Shown: positions 1-10,698, numbered from the stretch's first letter. The stretch is DNA of 64,000 bases from Nannocystis sp. (GCF_016714285.1 NZ_JADJNN010000012.1:1-64000), one strand, 5' to 3'. Program-made: numbers and translations. Notes: generated from the letters alone by a model not told the origin.

Positions 1-1
1 T

Positions 2-279
2 GGTCACCTCGGCGGCATCGACCTCGACAGCAACGACCCCCAGCTCGCACCGCCGACCCCGAGCCAGACCTTCCTGATCCAGATGATCGAGCTGCGCGAG
101 CGCCTCTCGGAGGAGGGCAGCGCTGAGGTCCGCGACGAGATCGAGGCCCGTGCCGACCAGGCCTTCGACGAGGCCGTCGCCGCGATCGCCCGCAACGACA
201 TGGCCACCGCCGCCCGCGAGCTGGTCGCCCGTCGCTACTACCAGCGCTTCCTTGACGAGGTCGACGCCGCCGAGGCCCG

Positions 280-283
<4 letters not shown>
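2..283 (+). CDS. hscB: HscB, Fe-S cluster co-chaperone, 3' part only
   Basis: Open from the window's left edge to a TGA that overlaps the next start as ATGA. The 93 visible residues are the C-terminal helical-bundle domain of HscB: a stretch reading QTFLIQMIELRERL and a following acidic/alanine-rich helix ending YYQRFLDEVDAAEAR match the part of the family that contacts the scaffold IscU. The N-terminal J-domain with its HPD motif lies outside the window. In the ISC pathway HscB brings IscU to HscA and stimulates its ATPase. The call is helped strongly by the coupled hscA and fdx genes downstream. Confidence 0.8.
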
Positions 284-2256
<1,973 letters not shown>

Positions 2257-2258
2257 AG

Positions 2259-2597
2259 ATGCCGAAGATCACCTTCATCGGGCCCGACGGGACCCAGATC
2301 GTCGACGCCGCCCCCGGCGTGACCCTGCTCGAGCTCGCCGAGGAGCACCACGTCAAGATGGGCTCGGCCTGCGGAGGCGTGTGCGCCTGCTCGTCGTGCC
2401 ACTGCTGGATCCGCAAGGGCCTGGAGACCCTCCCCGAGATGAGCGACGCCGAGAGCGACCGCCTCGACATGGGCTTCGACGTCCGCGCCTACAGCCGCCT
2501 CGGCTGCCAGGTCGAGGTCGCCGACGCCGACCTCACGGTCGAGCTCACGCAGGAGTCGATCACGACGTGGCACAACGAGCACCCGGGCAAGGCCTGA
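2259..2597 (+). CDS. fdx: ISC-type [2Fe-2S] ferredoxin
   Basis: 112 residues, normal length for the adrenodoxin-like ferredoxin of isc operons. The cluster ligands are C38, C44, C47 and C83 (C-x5-C-x2-C, then the distal Cys in RLGCQV). Two extra cysteines, C42 and C49, flank the loop, as often seen in isc ferredoxins. It supplies electrons for Fe-S assembly on IscU. It starts 2 bp after the hscA stop. Its own TGA overlaps a CTG that probably starts the next gene. Confidence 0.92.
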   Translation: MPKITFIGPDGTQIVDAAPGVTLLELAEEHHVKMGSACGGVCACSSCHCWIRKGLETLPEMSDAESDRLDMGFDVRAYSRLGCQVEVADADLTVELTQESITTWHNEHPGKA

Positions 2598-3877
2598 GCC
2601 GCCGCGCCGCCCTGGCCGGCCTCGCGGGCGCCGCCAGCGGTGCCAGCGTTGGGGGGCTCGCCTGCCGTGTCCCGAGGGACATGTCCAAACAGACCGGTAC
2701 CTCGGGACAGGCGCCGGACTTCGCGGGCCTCGCCGGCTTCTGCGACGGCGTCCCCGCGATCACCGACGCCGAGCGCGGCCAGCGGTGCGCCCGGGCCCAG
2801 GACGCCCTGCGCGCGGCCGGCCAGCACGCCCTCGTCGCCGAGGCCGGCGCCACCCTCGAGTACTTCACGGGCGTGCCCTGGCACCGCAGCGAGCGCCCGC
2901 TGCTGCTGGTCCTCCCCGCCGCCGGCCCGCCCGCGCTGGTCGGCCCGTCGTTCGAGGCCCACACCCTGCGCGAACGCAGCGGCGAGCTGCGCCTGGTCCT
3001 GTGGGCCGAGCACGCGAGCCCCTACACCCGCGTCGCCGAGCTGCTCGCCGAGGCCGGCCCTGCGCCGAGCCTCGCGCTCGAGCCGACCACGCGGATGTTC
3101 ATACTCGAGGGCCTGCGCCGCGACGTCCCCGGGGCCACCCTGGTCGACGGCGGCCCGATCGTCCGCGCCTGTCGCAGCGTCAAGAGCCCCGCCGAGCTCG
3201 CCCTCCTGCGCCGCGCCAACGAGGCCACCAAGGCCGCCCTGCGCCAGGTCGCGGCGCTCGTGCGCGCCGACATGCTCGAGGCCGAACTGACCGAGCTGGT
3301 CCTCGCGGCGCAGCTCGCCGCCGGCCTCGAGCAGCCGTGGGCCCTGGTGCTGTTCGGCAGCAACGCCGCCTTCCCGCACGGCACCCGCGGGGCCCGTCGC
3401 CTCGCCCGCGGCGAGCTCGTGCTCGTCGACTGCGGGGCCGCGCTCCACGGCTATCACTCCGATGTCACCCGCACCTGGCCCTTCGGACAGGTCTCACCCG
3501 AGGCCCGGCACGCCTGGCAGGCGGTGCTGCGGGCCCAGACGGCGGGCATCGCCGAGCTGCGCCCGGGCCAGCCCTGCGGGGTCGCCGACGCGGCCGCGCG
3601 CGCCGTCATCACCGCCGCCGGCTTCGGCCCCGACGACCGCTTCTTCACCCACCGCCTTGGCCACGGCATCGGCCTCGAGACCCACGAGGACCCCTATCTC
3701 GTGCGCGACAGCCAGGTGCTGCTCGTCCCCGGCATGACCATGTCGAGCGAGCCCGGCATCTACGTCCCGGGCAAGTTCGGCGTGCGCATCGAGGACATCG
3801 TCGCCGTCACCGCGACTGGCGCGGCCGAGGTGTTCGGCCCGCGCTCGGTCAGCCTCGACGATCCCTTCGGCGCCTGA
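2594..3877 (+). CDS. M24 metallopeptidase (Xaa-Pro peptidase-like), probable Tat-exported lipoprotein
   Basis: A creatinase-type N-terminal domain is followed by a pita-bread M24 domain. Counting from the proposed CTG start all five metal ligands are present: D279 (VDCG), D290 (HSDVT), H357 (LGHGIG), E386 (SSEPG) and E400 (RIEDIV). This predicts a dinuclear peptidase that cuts X-Pro bonds. The reading frame before the domain encodes SRRAAL, a hydrophobic stretch and GGLAC, that is, a twin-arginine signal with lipobox. The only start that includes it is CTG at 2594, overlapping the fdx stop as CTGA. The next ATG (2681) would cut off the signal and lies inside a GGACATGTCC palindrome. The catalytic call is firm; the start is inferred. 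Confidence 0.82.
   Translation: MSRRAALAGLAGAASGASVGGLACRVPRDMSKQTGTSGQAPDFAGLAGFCDGVPAITDAERGQRCARAQDALRAAGQHALVAEAGATLEYFTGVPWHRSERPLLLVLPAAGPPALVGPSFEAHTLRERSGELRLVLWAEHASPYTRVAELLAEAGPAPSLALEPTTRMFILEGLRRDVPGATLVDGGPIVRACRSVKSPAELALLRRANEATKAALRQVAALVRADMLEAELTELVLAAQLAAGLEQPWALVLFGSNAAFPHGTRGARRLARGELVLVDCGAALHGYHSDVTRTWPFGQVSPEARHAWQAVLRAQTAGIAELRPGQPCGVADAAARAVITAAGFGPDDRFFTHRLGHGIGLETHEDPYLVRDSQVLLVPGMTMSSEPGIYVPGKFGVRIEDIVAVTATGAAEVFGPRSVSLDDPFGA
2668..2711. repeat. GGACAGGT-family palindromes
   Basis: TGTCCC-GA-GGGACA (2668-2681) overlaps the perfect palindrome GGACATGTCC (2677-2686), and a half-site TCGGGACAGG follows at 2702-2711. The cluster lies in frame between the signal peptide and the first domain of the M24 peptidase, so it encodes a linker. 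Confidence 0.6.
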
Positions 3878-3881
3878 AGCC

Positions 3882-4661
3882 TCAGTCGAGCGCAGCCTCG
3901 GCGCTGCCGGCCGTGACCGCCTGCACCAGCCAGCGCTGCAGCCGGGCCGGCTCGCGGCAGTCCGCGATCCGCGTCCGCAGCAACGGGCTGAGCGTCAGAC
4001 CGCGGGCCTGCAGCACCCCGAGCAGCGCGACGATCTGGCCCTTGAGCTGGCCCGCGAACTCGCCCTCGGCGCGGACCTCGTCGAGGCTCTCGTAGCCGTG
4101 CGTGTTCAGCAGGTTGCGCAGCGTGGCGGCGTCGGCCGCCCGGGCGTCGACCAGCGCGCGCACCGGCACCGGATTCTTGAGGATGCCCGGCGCCGTGAGC
4201 ACGCCCTCGAGCTCGACCACACGGACCAACTCGCCCGGCGCGTGAACCTCGACGCGCACCCGCCCGGTCAGGCGCACGACCCAGAACAGGCGCGTGCCCG
4301 CGGCCAGCATCTCGGCGATCTTGCGCTGCAGCTCGCCCTCGTCCTGGCCGGTGTCCGCGTACTCGACCGCGAGCGGCGGGGCCTCGCGCATCCAGCCCGG
4401 CGTGGTGCCGACGCCGACCGAGATGTCTGGCGCGCGCAGGTTGCGGTCGCCGTTGAAGCTGAAGCCCGCGTCGACCCCCGCGGCCCCGGCGACCGCCGGG
4501 TCGGTGGCCAGCACGCGCCCGCCCTCGAGGTTGGCCCGCGCGTGCCGTTCACCGGCGGTCATGCAGTGGATCGCGTGCCCGTCGCTGAGCTCGTAGGGGT
4601 CGCCGTCCCGGATCTGGTCGGCACGGAAGGGTCCGGGCGCCGTGAAGGGGTGGCCGCTCAT
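3882..4661 (-). CDS. Uma2-family (DUF820) PD-(D/E)XK nuclease-fold protein
   Basis: 259 residues from ATG at 4661. The Uma2 core is recognisable: D79 in PDISVG, E100 in AVEYAD and K114 in a helix beginning DEGELQRKIAEML, matching the D...E...K layout of the restriction-endonuclease-like fold. It continues LFWVVRLTGRVRVEV, the usual strand after the core. The family is abundant and multi-copy in cyanobacteria and myxobacteria and is of unproven function. The C-terminal 100 residues resemble the charged tail that often follows this fold. Convergent with the M24 gene (4 bp apart). Upstream, TAGCCT lies 7 nt before the ATG, a possible -10 of a leaderless mRNA. Confidence 0.75.
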   Translation of the reverse strand: MSGHPFTAPGPFRADQIRDGDPYELSDGHAIHCMTAGERHARANLEGGRVLATDPAVAGAAGVDAGFSFNGDRNLRAPDISVGVGTTPGWMREAPPLAVEYADTGQDEGELQRKIAEMLAAGTRLFWVVRLTGRVRVEVHAPGELVRVVELEGVLTAPGILKNPVPVRALVDARAADAATLRNLLNTHGYESLDEVRAEGEFAGQLKGQIVALLGVLQARGLTLSPLLRTRIADCREPARLQRWLVQAVTAGSAEAALD

Positions 4662-4714
4662 GCCGCCCAGGCTACCACGGACCCCAGGACCCCGGCACCC
4701 GCCCCGGCACGCCC

Positions 4715-5506
4715 TCAGCGCCCGGTGAAGCTCGGCGGGCGCCGCTCGACGTAGGCCGCGATGCCCTCCTTCGCATCGTCGCCGGTGAACAGTCGCTGCT
4801 GCAGCTCGCGCTCGAGGGCCAGGCCGTCCTGCAGGCTGAGGTCGGCGCCGGTCTGGCACGCGCGCTTGATCAGTCCGACCGCGCGACTCGCCGTCCGCGG
4901 CGGCACGAACTGCGCCGCGTACTCGCGGGCGCGGGCGAGGAAGGCCGCGCCGCTGTCCGCGTCCCACACCTGGTTCACGAGGCCCAGCGCGAGCGCGCGG
5001 TCGAAGTCGAAGGTCTCGCCGGTCGCCATCAGCTCGATCGCGCGGGCCTTGCCGAGCACTCGCACCAGTCGTTGCGTGCCGCCGGTGCCGGGCAGCACCC
5101 CGAGCTTCACCTCCGGCAGCCCGCACTTGCCCGCGCCGCGGCGGGCGACCCGGAGGTCCGCGGCCAGGGCGATCTCGAGGCCGCCGCCGACGCAGTGACC
5201 ATTGAGCGCCGCGATCACCAGCTTGGGCGTCTGCTCGAGGCGGCTGATCGTCTCGTTGGCGTGGAGACAGAAGTTGTACTTGAACTCCGGATCGGCGCCT
5301 TGCAGCATCGCGATGTCAGCGCCCGCGCAGAAGAATTTCTCGCCGGCGCCGGTCAGCAGCAGCACGTGCACCGCCGGGTCGAAGCGGGCCCGCAGGATCG
5401 CCGTGTCGAGCGCCTGCATCAGCTCGTAGGAGTAGCAGTTGGCGGGCGGCACGTTCAGCGTGAGCTGCGCGACGCCGGCCTCGGCGTGGTAGTCGACGTG
5501 AGACAT
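4715..5506 (-). CDS. Enoyl-CoA hydratase/isomerase (crotonase) family protein
   Basis: 263 residues from ATG at 5506, a normal crotonase length. Oxyanion-hole elements are CAGADI (60-65) and GHCVGGG (104-109); the two catalytic glutamates of true hydratases are present as E111 (GGGLE) and E132 (LPEV). It should therefore hydrate a 2-enoyl-CoA rather than be a Glu-deficient isomerase. The substrate cannot be read from sequence. It is divergent from a 4-hydroxybenzoyl-CoA-thioesterase-like gene only 30 bp away with overlapping -10 boxes, so both may belong to one acyl-CoA or aryl-CoA pathway. A later in-frame ATG was preferred over the one at 5533 because the family begins close to the first strand. 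Confidence 0.85.
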   Translation of the reverse strand: MSHVDYHAEAGVAQLTLNVPPANCYSYELMQALDTAILRARFDPAVHVLLLTGAGEKFFCAGADIAMLQGADPEFKYNFCLHANETISRLEQTPKLVIAALNGHCVGGGLEIALAADLRVARRGAGKCGLPEVKLGVLPGTGGTQRLVRVLGKARAIELMATGETFDFDRALALGLVNQVWDADSGAAFLARAREYAAQFVPPRTASRAVGLIKRACQTGADLSLQDGLALERELQQRLFTGDDAKEGIAAYVERRPPSFTGR

Positions 5507-5512
5507 GGCGGC

Positions 5513-5522
5513 AGCATACACT
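5513..5522. promoter_or_regulatory. Overlapping divergent -10 boxes
   Basis: Read on the minus strand, TATGCT (5518-5513) ends 6 nt before the hydratase ATG. On the plus strand TACACT (5517-5522) ends 13 nt before the thioesterase ATG. The two boxes share two bases, so transcription of the two genes could be mutually exclusive or jointly controlled. Confidence 0.4.
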
Positions 5523-5535
5523 CGCGCCTCCACGC

Positions 5536-5994
5536 ATGCGCGGCGTCCACATCCACCGAGTCGATGTCCGCTTCGGCGACTGTGATCCCGCCGGTATCGT
5601 GTACTTCCCTCGCTTCTTTCATCTGTTCCACGAGGCGATGGAGACCTGGTTCTCGGCCGGCCTCGGGCTGTCCTACGCGCAGCTGATCCTCGGCCGCAAG
5701 CTCGGCTTCCCGGCGGTGCACACCGAGGCCGACTTCAACGCGCCCTGCGCCCTCGGCGAGGCGATCGCCGTCGAGCTGCGGGTGGCCCGGCTCGGCCGCA
5801 GCTCGATCGGCCTCGAGTATGTGGTCCGCGGCGTCGACGGCGTCCTGCGCCTCACCGGCGCCAGCACCTGCGTCGTGATGGACCTCGACCCCGCCTCGCC
5901 CAGCTTCCGCCGCGCCGTCGCCATGCCCGACGAGCTGCGCGCCCGCATCGAGCACTTCATGGCCGGCGAGTCAGCTGTCCCCGAGGACAGCTGA
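5536..5994 (+). CDS. 4-hydroxybenzoyl-CoA thioesterase-like hot-dog thioesterase
   Basis: 152 residues. The active-site segment RFGDCDPAGIVYFP (residues 12-25) is nearly that of Pseudomonas 4-hydroxybenzoyl-CoA thioesterase, and D17 falls at the same number as that enzyme's catalytic aspartate. The rest fits one hot-dog domain of the YbgC/4HBT family, which hydrolyses acyl- or aryl-CoA in the cytoplasm. The last codons and the stop are formed by a GGACAGCT hairpin (AGCTGTCC-CCGA-GGACAGCT), adding the residues SAVPEDS to the normal C-terminus. Substrate is uncertain: aryl-CoA and short acyl-CoA are both possible. Confidence 0.82.
   Translation: MRGVHIHRVDVRFGDCDPAGIVYFPRFFHLFHEAMETWFSAGLGLSYAQLILGRKLGFPAVHTEADFNAPCALGEAIAVELRVARLGRSSIGLEYVVRGVDGVLRLTGASTCVVMDLDPASPSFRRAVAMPDELRARIEHFMAGESAVPEDS
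5973..5992. terminator. Perfect hairpin spanning the thioesterase stop
   Basis: AGCTGTCC (5973-5980), loop CCGA, GGACAGCT (5985-5992): an 8-bp perfect stem with a 4-nt loop of the GGACAG family. Its last T begins the TGA stop. There is no T-tract, so termination is only a possibility. Confidence 0.45.
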
Positions 5995-6047
5995 GCCGCG
6001 GCGCGGCGCGAGACCCCTCGGCCACGGCGAGCGCTGGCCCGCCCCGC

Positions 6048-6356
6048 TCACGACACGTCGCCGATCGGCGCGTCCTTCGGCGGTCCGATCGTGGTCGGGC
6101 CGCCGGTGTCGCTGGTGCTGCCGGTGCTGTCGGTGCTCGAATCGTCGCCTTCATCGTCGCCAGCCGGCGGCGCGAGGGTGCTGGCGACGCTCGCCGTCCC
6201 CGGCTGCGATGTCGCCTCGGTGTCGTCGCCGGTGTCCTCCGTGCCGCCGCTCGACTCGGTGGCGCCCGCGCTGGTGCCCGGGCCCTCCTCCTCGCAGGCG
6301 AGGGTGGTGGTGCAGGCGATGGCGGTGAGGAGGAGGCGGGCGAGCAGGTGTGGCAT
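6048..6356 (-). CDS. Small lipoprotein with Thr/Ser/Asp-rich tail
   Basis: 102 residues from ATG at 6356, preceded by GGAG ten bases upstream. The signal peptide MPHLLARLLLTAI ends in a lipobox with C21 (TTLAC). The remainder is low-complexity (EEEGPGTSAG, DTGDDTEATS and so on) with no globular domain, ending KDAPIGDVS. It looks like the linker portion typical of this genome's lipoproteins without the usual downstream module. It could be a short surface spacer or a truncated relative. Function unknown. Confidence 0.55.
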   Translation of the reverse strand: MPHLLARLLLTAIACTTTLACEEEGPGTSAGATESSGGTEDTGDDTEATSQPGTASVASTLAPPAGDDEGDDSSTDSTGSTSDTGGPTTIGPPKDAPIGDVS

Positions 6357-6725
6357 GGTGGGTCTCCGGTGGGCGAGGGGACGCGCCGCGGACGCGGCCG
6401 GACTGGCCAGCGCCGCGAGGCGCGGGTTGCTGCGGCGCGGCGCTCCGCCGCGATCGCAAGCTGACCTCTCGGACAGGCGGGCAGCGCTGGCAGCCACGCG
6501 CCGAGGATCGACGCCCAGTCAGACCCGTGGTCTCGATGCCACAGTTTCAGGTCCGCGGCGCCCGGCGCCCGACGAGCAGCGAACGGGCGGCATGGCGCTC
6601 GCTCGCCCGGCGAACGAGGGGTCGGCGCGGCGAGCCCGTGTACAAGCAAGGGCGCTTGCGCGCGATCGGGCTCGCCGCGGCTGCTGCGTGGGTGTGCAGG
6701 CGATCGGGTATGGTTGACGCTGCCC
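6357..6725. other. 369-bp intergenic region
   Basis: Divergent spacer between the small lipoprotein and the kinase-like TPR gene. It contains a degenerate palindrome CTGACCTCTCGGACAG (6461-6476), matching the one before the kinase at 32077. It also has TATGGT (6709-6714) 11 nt before the ATG at 6726. No convincing gene was seen in either strand. Confidence 0.4.
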
Positions 6726-9700
6726 ATGACGGACACGCACGCTGATCGCAGCCCCAAGAGCCGGGTCGACACCACCTTCGCCGGCGAGTTCAAGCTGCTC
6801 AAGTACCTCGGCCGTGGCGACGTCGCCGACCGCTACGAGGCCGAGCTCATCGACCCGCCAGCGCTGGTGACGGTGAAGATCGTCTACCCCGAGCTGGCCG
6901 CCGACCGCAGCCAGGTCGAGGCGCTGCTGCGCGAGGCCCGGGCCGCCGCCGCGGTCGTGCACGACAACGTCGCCCAGGTCCTCGACGCCGACATCAGCCC
7001 CGACGGCGAGCCCTACATCGTCGGCGAGCACGTCCTCGGCGAGGACCTCGGCGTCATCCTGCGCCGCACCGGTCGCCTGCCGTGGCCCCGCGTCCGCCGC
7101 CTCGCCCAGCAGCTGGTCGCCGGCCTGCGCGCGGCCCACGAGGCCGGCGTGCTGCACCGCGTCATCAAGCCGAGCAACGTGATCGTGCTGTCCGACGACA
7201 CCGTGAAGATCGTCGACTTCGGGCTCATGCGCGTCGAGGACGTGACCGCCGACCGCGAGCCCGGCACCGTCGTCCTCGGCGACGCCGTCCACTTCATCGC
7301 CCCCGAGCAGGCGCTCGGCGAGCAGGTCGACGCGCGCACCGACGTCTACTCGGTCGGCGTGCTCATGTACACGCTGCTCACCGGTCGCGTGCCCTTCTTC
7401 GGCCGCCCGACCCAGGTGGCGATGCAGCACAAGTTCGCCACCGCCGCCGCGCCCGGCAGCGTCGCCCCCGAGGCCGGCATCCCCGCGGTCGTCGAGGCGC
7501 TGGTCCTGAAGGCGATGGCCAAGCGCCGCGAGCACCGCTTCGCCGACATGGCCAGCCTCGAGCGGGCGCTCGCCGAGGTCGGCGAGGACGGCCAGCGCGG
7601 CGCAGGGGCCAGCGACAACTCGCGCGTGCAGCCGACCACCGACAGCGCGATGTTCTACTCGCTGGAGTCGCTGCAGGCGATGCTGGCCGCCACCCAGGAC
7701 CCGCGCGAGCAGCTCGGCATCTACGAGAAGATGAGCCGCGCCCTCGTCACCCTCGCCGGCGGCCAGGCCAGCGCCGAGGCCGAGGCCTGGCGCGCGTGGA
7801 TCGCCCAGGGCCGCGACTACGCCTACTACCAGCTCGCCGAGGCCCACCTCGCCGGCGAGCGCTGGACCGACCTCGTCCACGTCTACCGCGAGCACGCCGA
7901 CAGCACCGCCGATCGCAACCTCAAGATCGGCCTGCTCAACGCCATGGGCTATGTCTACGACAAGTCGCTCGCCGACATCCGCAACGCGATCGCCGCCTAC
8001 CGCGAGATGATCGAGCTCGAGCCGAACGTCCCCGACGCCGTGCTCGCGCTGGCCCGCCTCTACGAGCGCGCGAGCGCCTGGGAGCCGGCCGCGACCACGC
8101 TCGACCACTTCCTCTCGCTGTCGCACGACCCGGTCGCCCGCTGCGACGCCCTCACCCGCGCGGCCCAGCTGCTCCACCAGCGCCTCGGCGTGTCCGAGCG
8201 CGCCGAGGTCTACCTCCACAGCGCGCTCGCGCTGCAGCCCGGGCACGCGCCTGCGCTGGTGCTGCTCGCCGAGATCTACCGCGGCCGCAAGGACCACGCC
8301 CGCCTGGCCCAGACCCTCGAGGCGCTGCTCGTCAGCGGCGCCAGCCACTACGAGCGCATCGAGTTCGGCAGCGAGGCCGGGTTCATCTACTACCGCCAGA
8401 CCGGCGAGGTCGACAAGGCCACCGAGGTGTTCGCCCGGGTGATGGAGCTCGACCCGGAGAACGTGCGCGTCGGCACCGTGCTCTCCAAGGTCTACTACGA
8501 CGCCGGCAACTACGTCGCCGCCGCGCCGATCTTCGAGATGCTGGTGCGCAAGGCCGTCGGCGCCCCGATCTCGGTGAAGGCCCACGTCGAGCTGTGCCTG
8601 CGGGCCGCCCGCGTCGAGCGCCTGCTCGGCCAGGGCCCGCGCGCGCTCAAGCTGTTTCGCCGCGCCCTCGAGCTGGATCCCGGCAACTGGACCGCGCTGC
8701 TCGGCCAGGCCGACCTGCTCTTCGAGGCCGAGAAGTGGCCCGAGGCCCTCTCCGCCTACCAGAACCTGCTCGGCATCAGCGCCAAGGAGCGCACCGACAA
8801 GGTCGCCTCGATCATCAACTTCCGCCTCGCCGAGATCAAGAAGCGGCAGAACCAGGCGCCGCAGGCCGCCCCCTTCCTGCGCCGCGCGCTCGAGCTCGAC
8901 CCCGGCAACTGGCCCGCGCTGCAGGCCACCCTCGACGGCCAGATGAGCGAGGGCGACTACCAGGGCGCGCTCAACACTCGCAAGGCGATGATCAACGCCG
9001 CGACCAGCGACGACGTCAAGTTCGACCTCTTCGTCGAGAGCGGCAAGCTGTTCCGCGAGCGCCTGCGCGACCCGCAGAAGGCCGTCATCGCCTACCAGCG
9101 GGCGCTCGAGCTGCGCCCCCGCGAGCCCGCCGTGCTGCACCGCCTGCTCGACCTCTACACCGAGCGCAAGCAGTGGCGCGAGGCGGTCAACATCGTCGAC
9201 CAGGTCGTCGAGGTGGAGATCGACCCGACCCGCCGCGCCCGTTATCACTACACCGCCGCGGTGCTGCTGCGCGACGAGCTCGGCGCCGTCGACACCGCGC
9301 TCGAGCGCTTCGATCGCGTGCTGGCCGACGACCCCAGCGTGCTCAAGGCCTTCCAGGCGATCGACACGATCATGACCCAGCGCAAGGACTGGAAGGCGCT
9401 CGAGCGGGCCTACCGCAAGATGATCAACCGCCTCCCGGCCGACGCCGAGCCGGCGCTGCGCATGATGCTGTGGACCAACCTGGCCGAGATCTACCGCTCG
9501 CGCCTCAACGACTTCCGCGCCGCCGCCAAGGCCTACGAGGTCGCCGCCACCGCCGACCCCGGCAACATGGACCGCCACCTCCTGCTCGCCGAGCTCTACG
9601 AGATGCTGGCCCGCAACGACCCGCGCGAGTTCACCGAGAACCTCATCGGCACCCACTTCACGCTGCTGCGCCTCGAGCCCTCGCGCTACGCCAGCTACCA

Positions 9701-10661
9701 CCGCCTCTTCGACATCTACCTGGCGCGCCGCGAGCTCGACAAGGCGTTCTGCGTCGCCCGCAGCCTGGTCTTCCTCAAGCAGGCCAACCAGCAGGAGACC
9801 GCGCTCTACAGCCGCTACCCGCAGCCCGAGTTCCGCAAGATCAAGCAGCGCCTGTCCGAGGACGTCCTGCGCAAGCACGTGTTCCATCCCGACGAGGACC
9901 CCAACATCAGCGCCCTCATCGGCCTGGTCGCGCCGGTGCTGTCGGCCTGGCGCGTCAAGCAGCTGCCGTACCCGCTGCGCCCGAACGACCGCGTCGACCC
10001 CGACGACGACCCCTCGCTGGTCGGCCAGATGCTGCTCTACGTCGTCGGCGTGCTCGGCCTCGGCCAGCCCGACCTCTACTTCCGCCCCGACGAGCCCGGC
10101 GACCTCAACGTGCTCAATGTGCAACGCGAGGGCCGGGTGCGCCCGACCCTCATCGCCCTCGCCAACTCGATCCGCGAGAAGACCGAGAACAACCTCGTCT
10201 TCAACGTCGGTCGCCACGCCCTCGACCTCTACCCGCCGCACTACGGCTTCATGGTGATCGACCGCTCGCCGGAGAACCTCAAGGACGTCATCTACGCCTG
10301 CATGCTGGTGTCGGGCACCAAGCCGCTCGAGCCATCGCCCGGGGTGGCCGCCTGCGCCCGCGAGCTGCGCCAGCACCTCACGCCGCAGATCACCGAGCAG
10401 ATCGCCGGCATCCTGCGCCGCCTCGTCCAGGCCGAGGCCGTCGACGTCAAGGGCTGGGCCCGCGCCGCCGAGCTCGCCGGCTACCGCGTCGGCTTCATCC
10501 TCTGCAACGACCTCGCCACCGCCGCCCACGCCATCTCGCAGGAGCAGCGCGTGCTCGGCTCCTTCCTCTCGCCCAAGGACGCCCTGCGTGAGCTCGTGGT
10601 CTACAGCGTCAGCGAGGACTACTTCGCGGCCCGCCGCGCCCTCGGTCTGAACGTCGCCTGA
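6726..10661 (+). CDS. Kinase-like (probable pseudokinase) giant TPR protein
   Basis: 1311 residues. Residues 20-290 are a protein-kinase fold: glycine-loop remnant GRGDVA (29-34), the lysine K51 (VTVKI), D164 of VDFG and an APEQ motif. The catalytic loop, however, reads HRVIKPSN with V146 where the catalytic Asp of HRD should be, so phosphotransfer is doubtful. From about 310 to 1010 come tandem TPR units (patterns such as ALELDPGNW and AEIYR). The last 250-300 residues form a separate mixed domain (LGVLGLGQPDLYF..., DVKGWARAAELAGYR) that I do not recognise. No membrane segment. Likely a cytoplasmic scaffold that senses nucleotide or binds a partner rather than an enzyme. ATG 6726 was chosen over TTG 6714. 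Confidence 0.85.
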   Translation: MTDTHADRSPKSRVDTTFAGEFKLLKYLGRGDVADRYEAELIDPPALVTVKIVYPELAADRSQVEALLREARAAAAVVHDNVAQVLDADISPDGEPYIVGEHVLGEDLGVILRRTGRLPWPRVRRLAQQLVAGLRAAHEAGVLHRVIKPSNVIVLSDDTVKIVDFGLMRVEDVTADREPGTVVLGDAVHFIAPEQALGEQVDARTDVYSVGVLMYTLLTGRVPFFGRPTQVAMQHKFATAAAPGSVAPEAGIPAVVEALVLKAMAKRREHRFADMASLERALAEVGEDGQRGAGASDNSRVQPTTDSAMFYSLESLQAMLAATQDPREQLGIYEKMSRALVTLAGGQASAEAEAWRAWIAQGRDYAYYQLAEAHLAGERWTDLVHVYREHADSTADRNLKIGLLNAMGYVYDKSLADIRNAIAAYREMIELEPNVPDAVLALARLYERASAWEPAATTLDHFLSLSHDPVARCDALTRAAQLLHQRLGVSERAEVYLHSALALQPGHAPALVLLAEIYRGRKDHARLAQTLEALLVSGASHYERIEFGSEAGFIYYRQTGEVDKATEVFARVMELDPENVRVGTVLSKVYYDAGNYVAAAPIFEMLVRKAVGAPISVKAHVELCLRAARVERLLGQGPRALKLFRRALELDPGNWTALLGQADLLFEAEKWPEALSAYQNLLGISAKERTDKVASIINFRLAEIKKRQNQAPQAAPFLRRALELDPGNWPALQATLDGQMSEGDYQGALNTRKAMINAATSDDVKFDLFVESGKLFRERLRDPQKAVIAYQRALELRPREPAVLHRLLDLYTERKQWREAVNIVDQVVEVEIDPTRRARYHYTAAVLLRDELGAVDTALERFDRVLADDPSVLKAFQAIDTIMTQRKDWKALERAYRKMINRLPADAEPALRMMLWTNLAEIYRSRLNDFRAAAKAYEVAATADPGNMDRHLLLAELYEMLARNDPREFTENLIGTHFTLLRLEPSRYASYHRLFDIYLARRELDKAFCVARSLVFLKQANQQETALYSRYPQPEFRKIKQRLSEDVLRKHVFHPDEDPNISALIGLVAPVLSAWRVKQLPYPLRPNDRVDPDDDPSLVGQMLLYVVGVLGLGQPDLYFRPDEPGDLNVLNVQREGRVRPTLIALANSIREKTENNLVFNVGRHALDLYPPHYGFMVIDRSPENLKDVIYACMLVSGTKPLEPSPGVAACARELRQHLTPQITEQIAGILRRLVQAEAVDVKGWARAAELAGYRVGFILCNDLATAAHAISQEQRVLGSFLSPKDALRELVVYSVSEDYFAARRALGLNVA

Positions 10662-10687
10662 ACCTGGTCCGCGGTCGCCTGGCCCGG

Positions 10688-10693
10688 TAGAGT
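10688..10693 (+). promoter_or_regulatory. TAGAGT -10-like box
   Basis: TAGAGT followed by only 5 nt (GCGGC) before the SGNH esterase ATG. The same hexamer and downstream GCGGC occur at 24576. Confidence 0.35.
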
Positions 10694-10698
10694 GCGGC

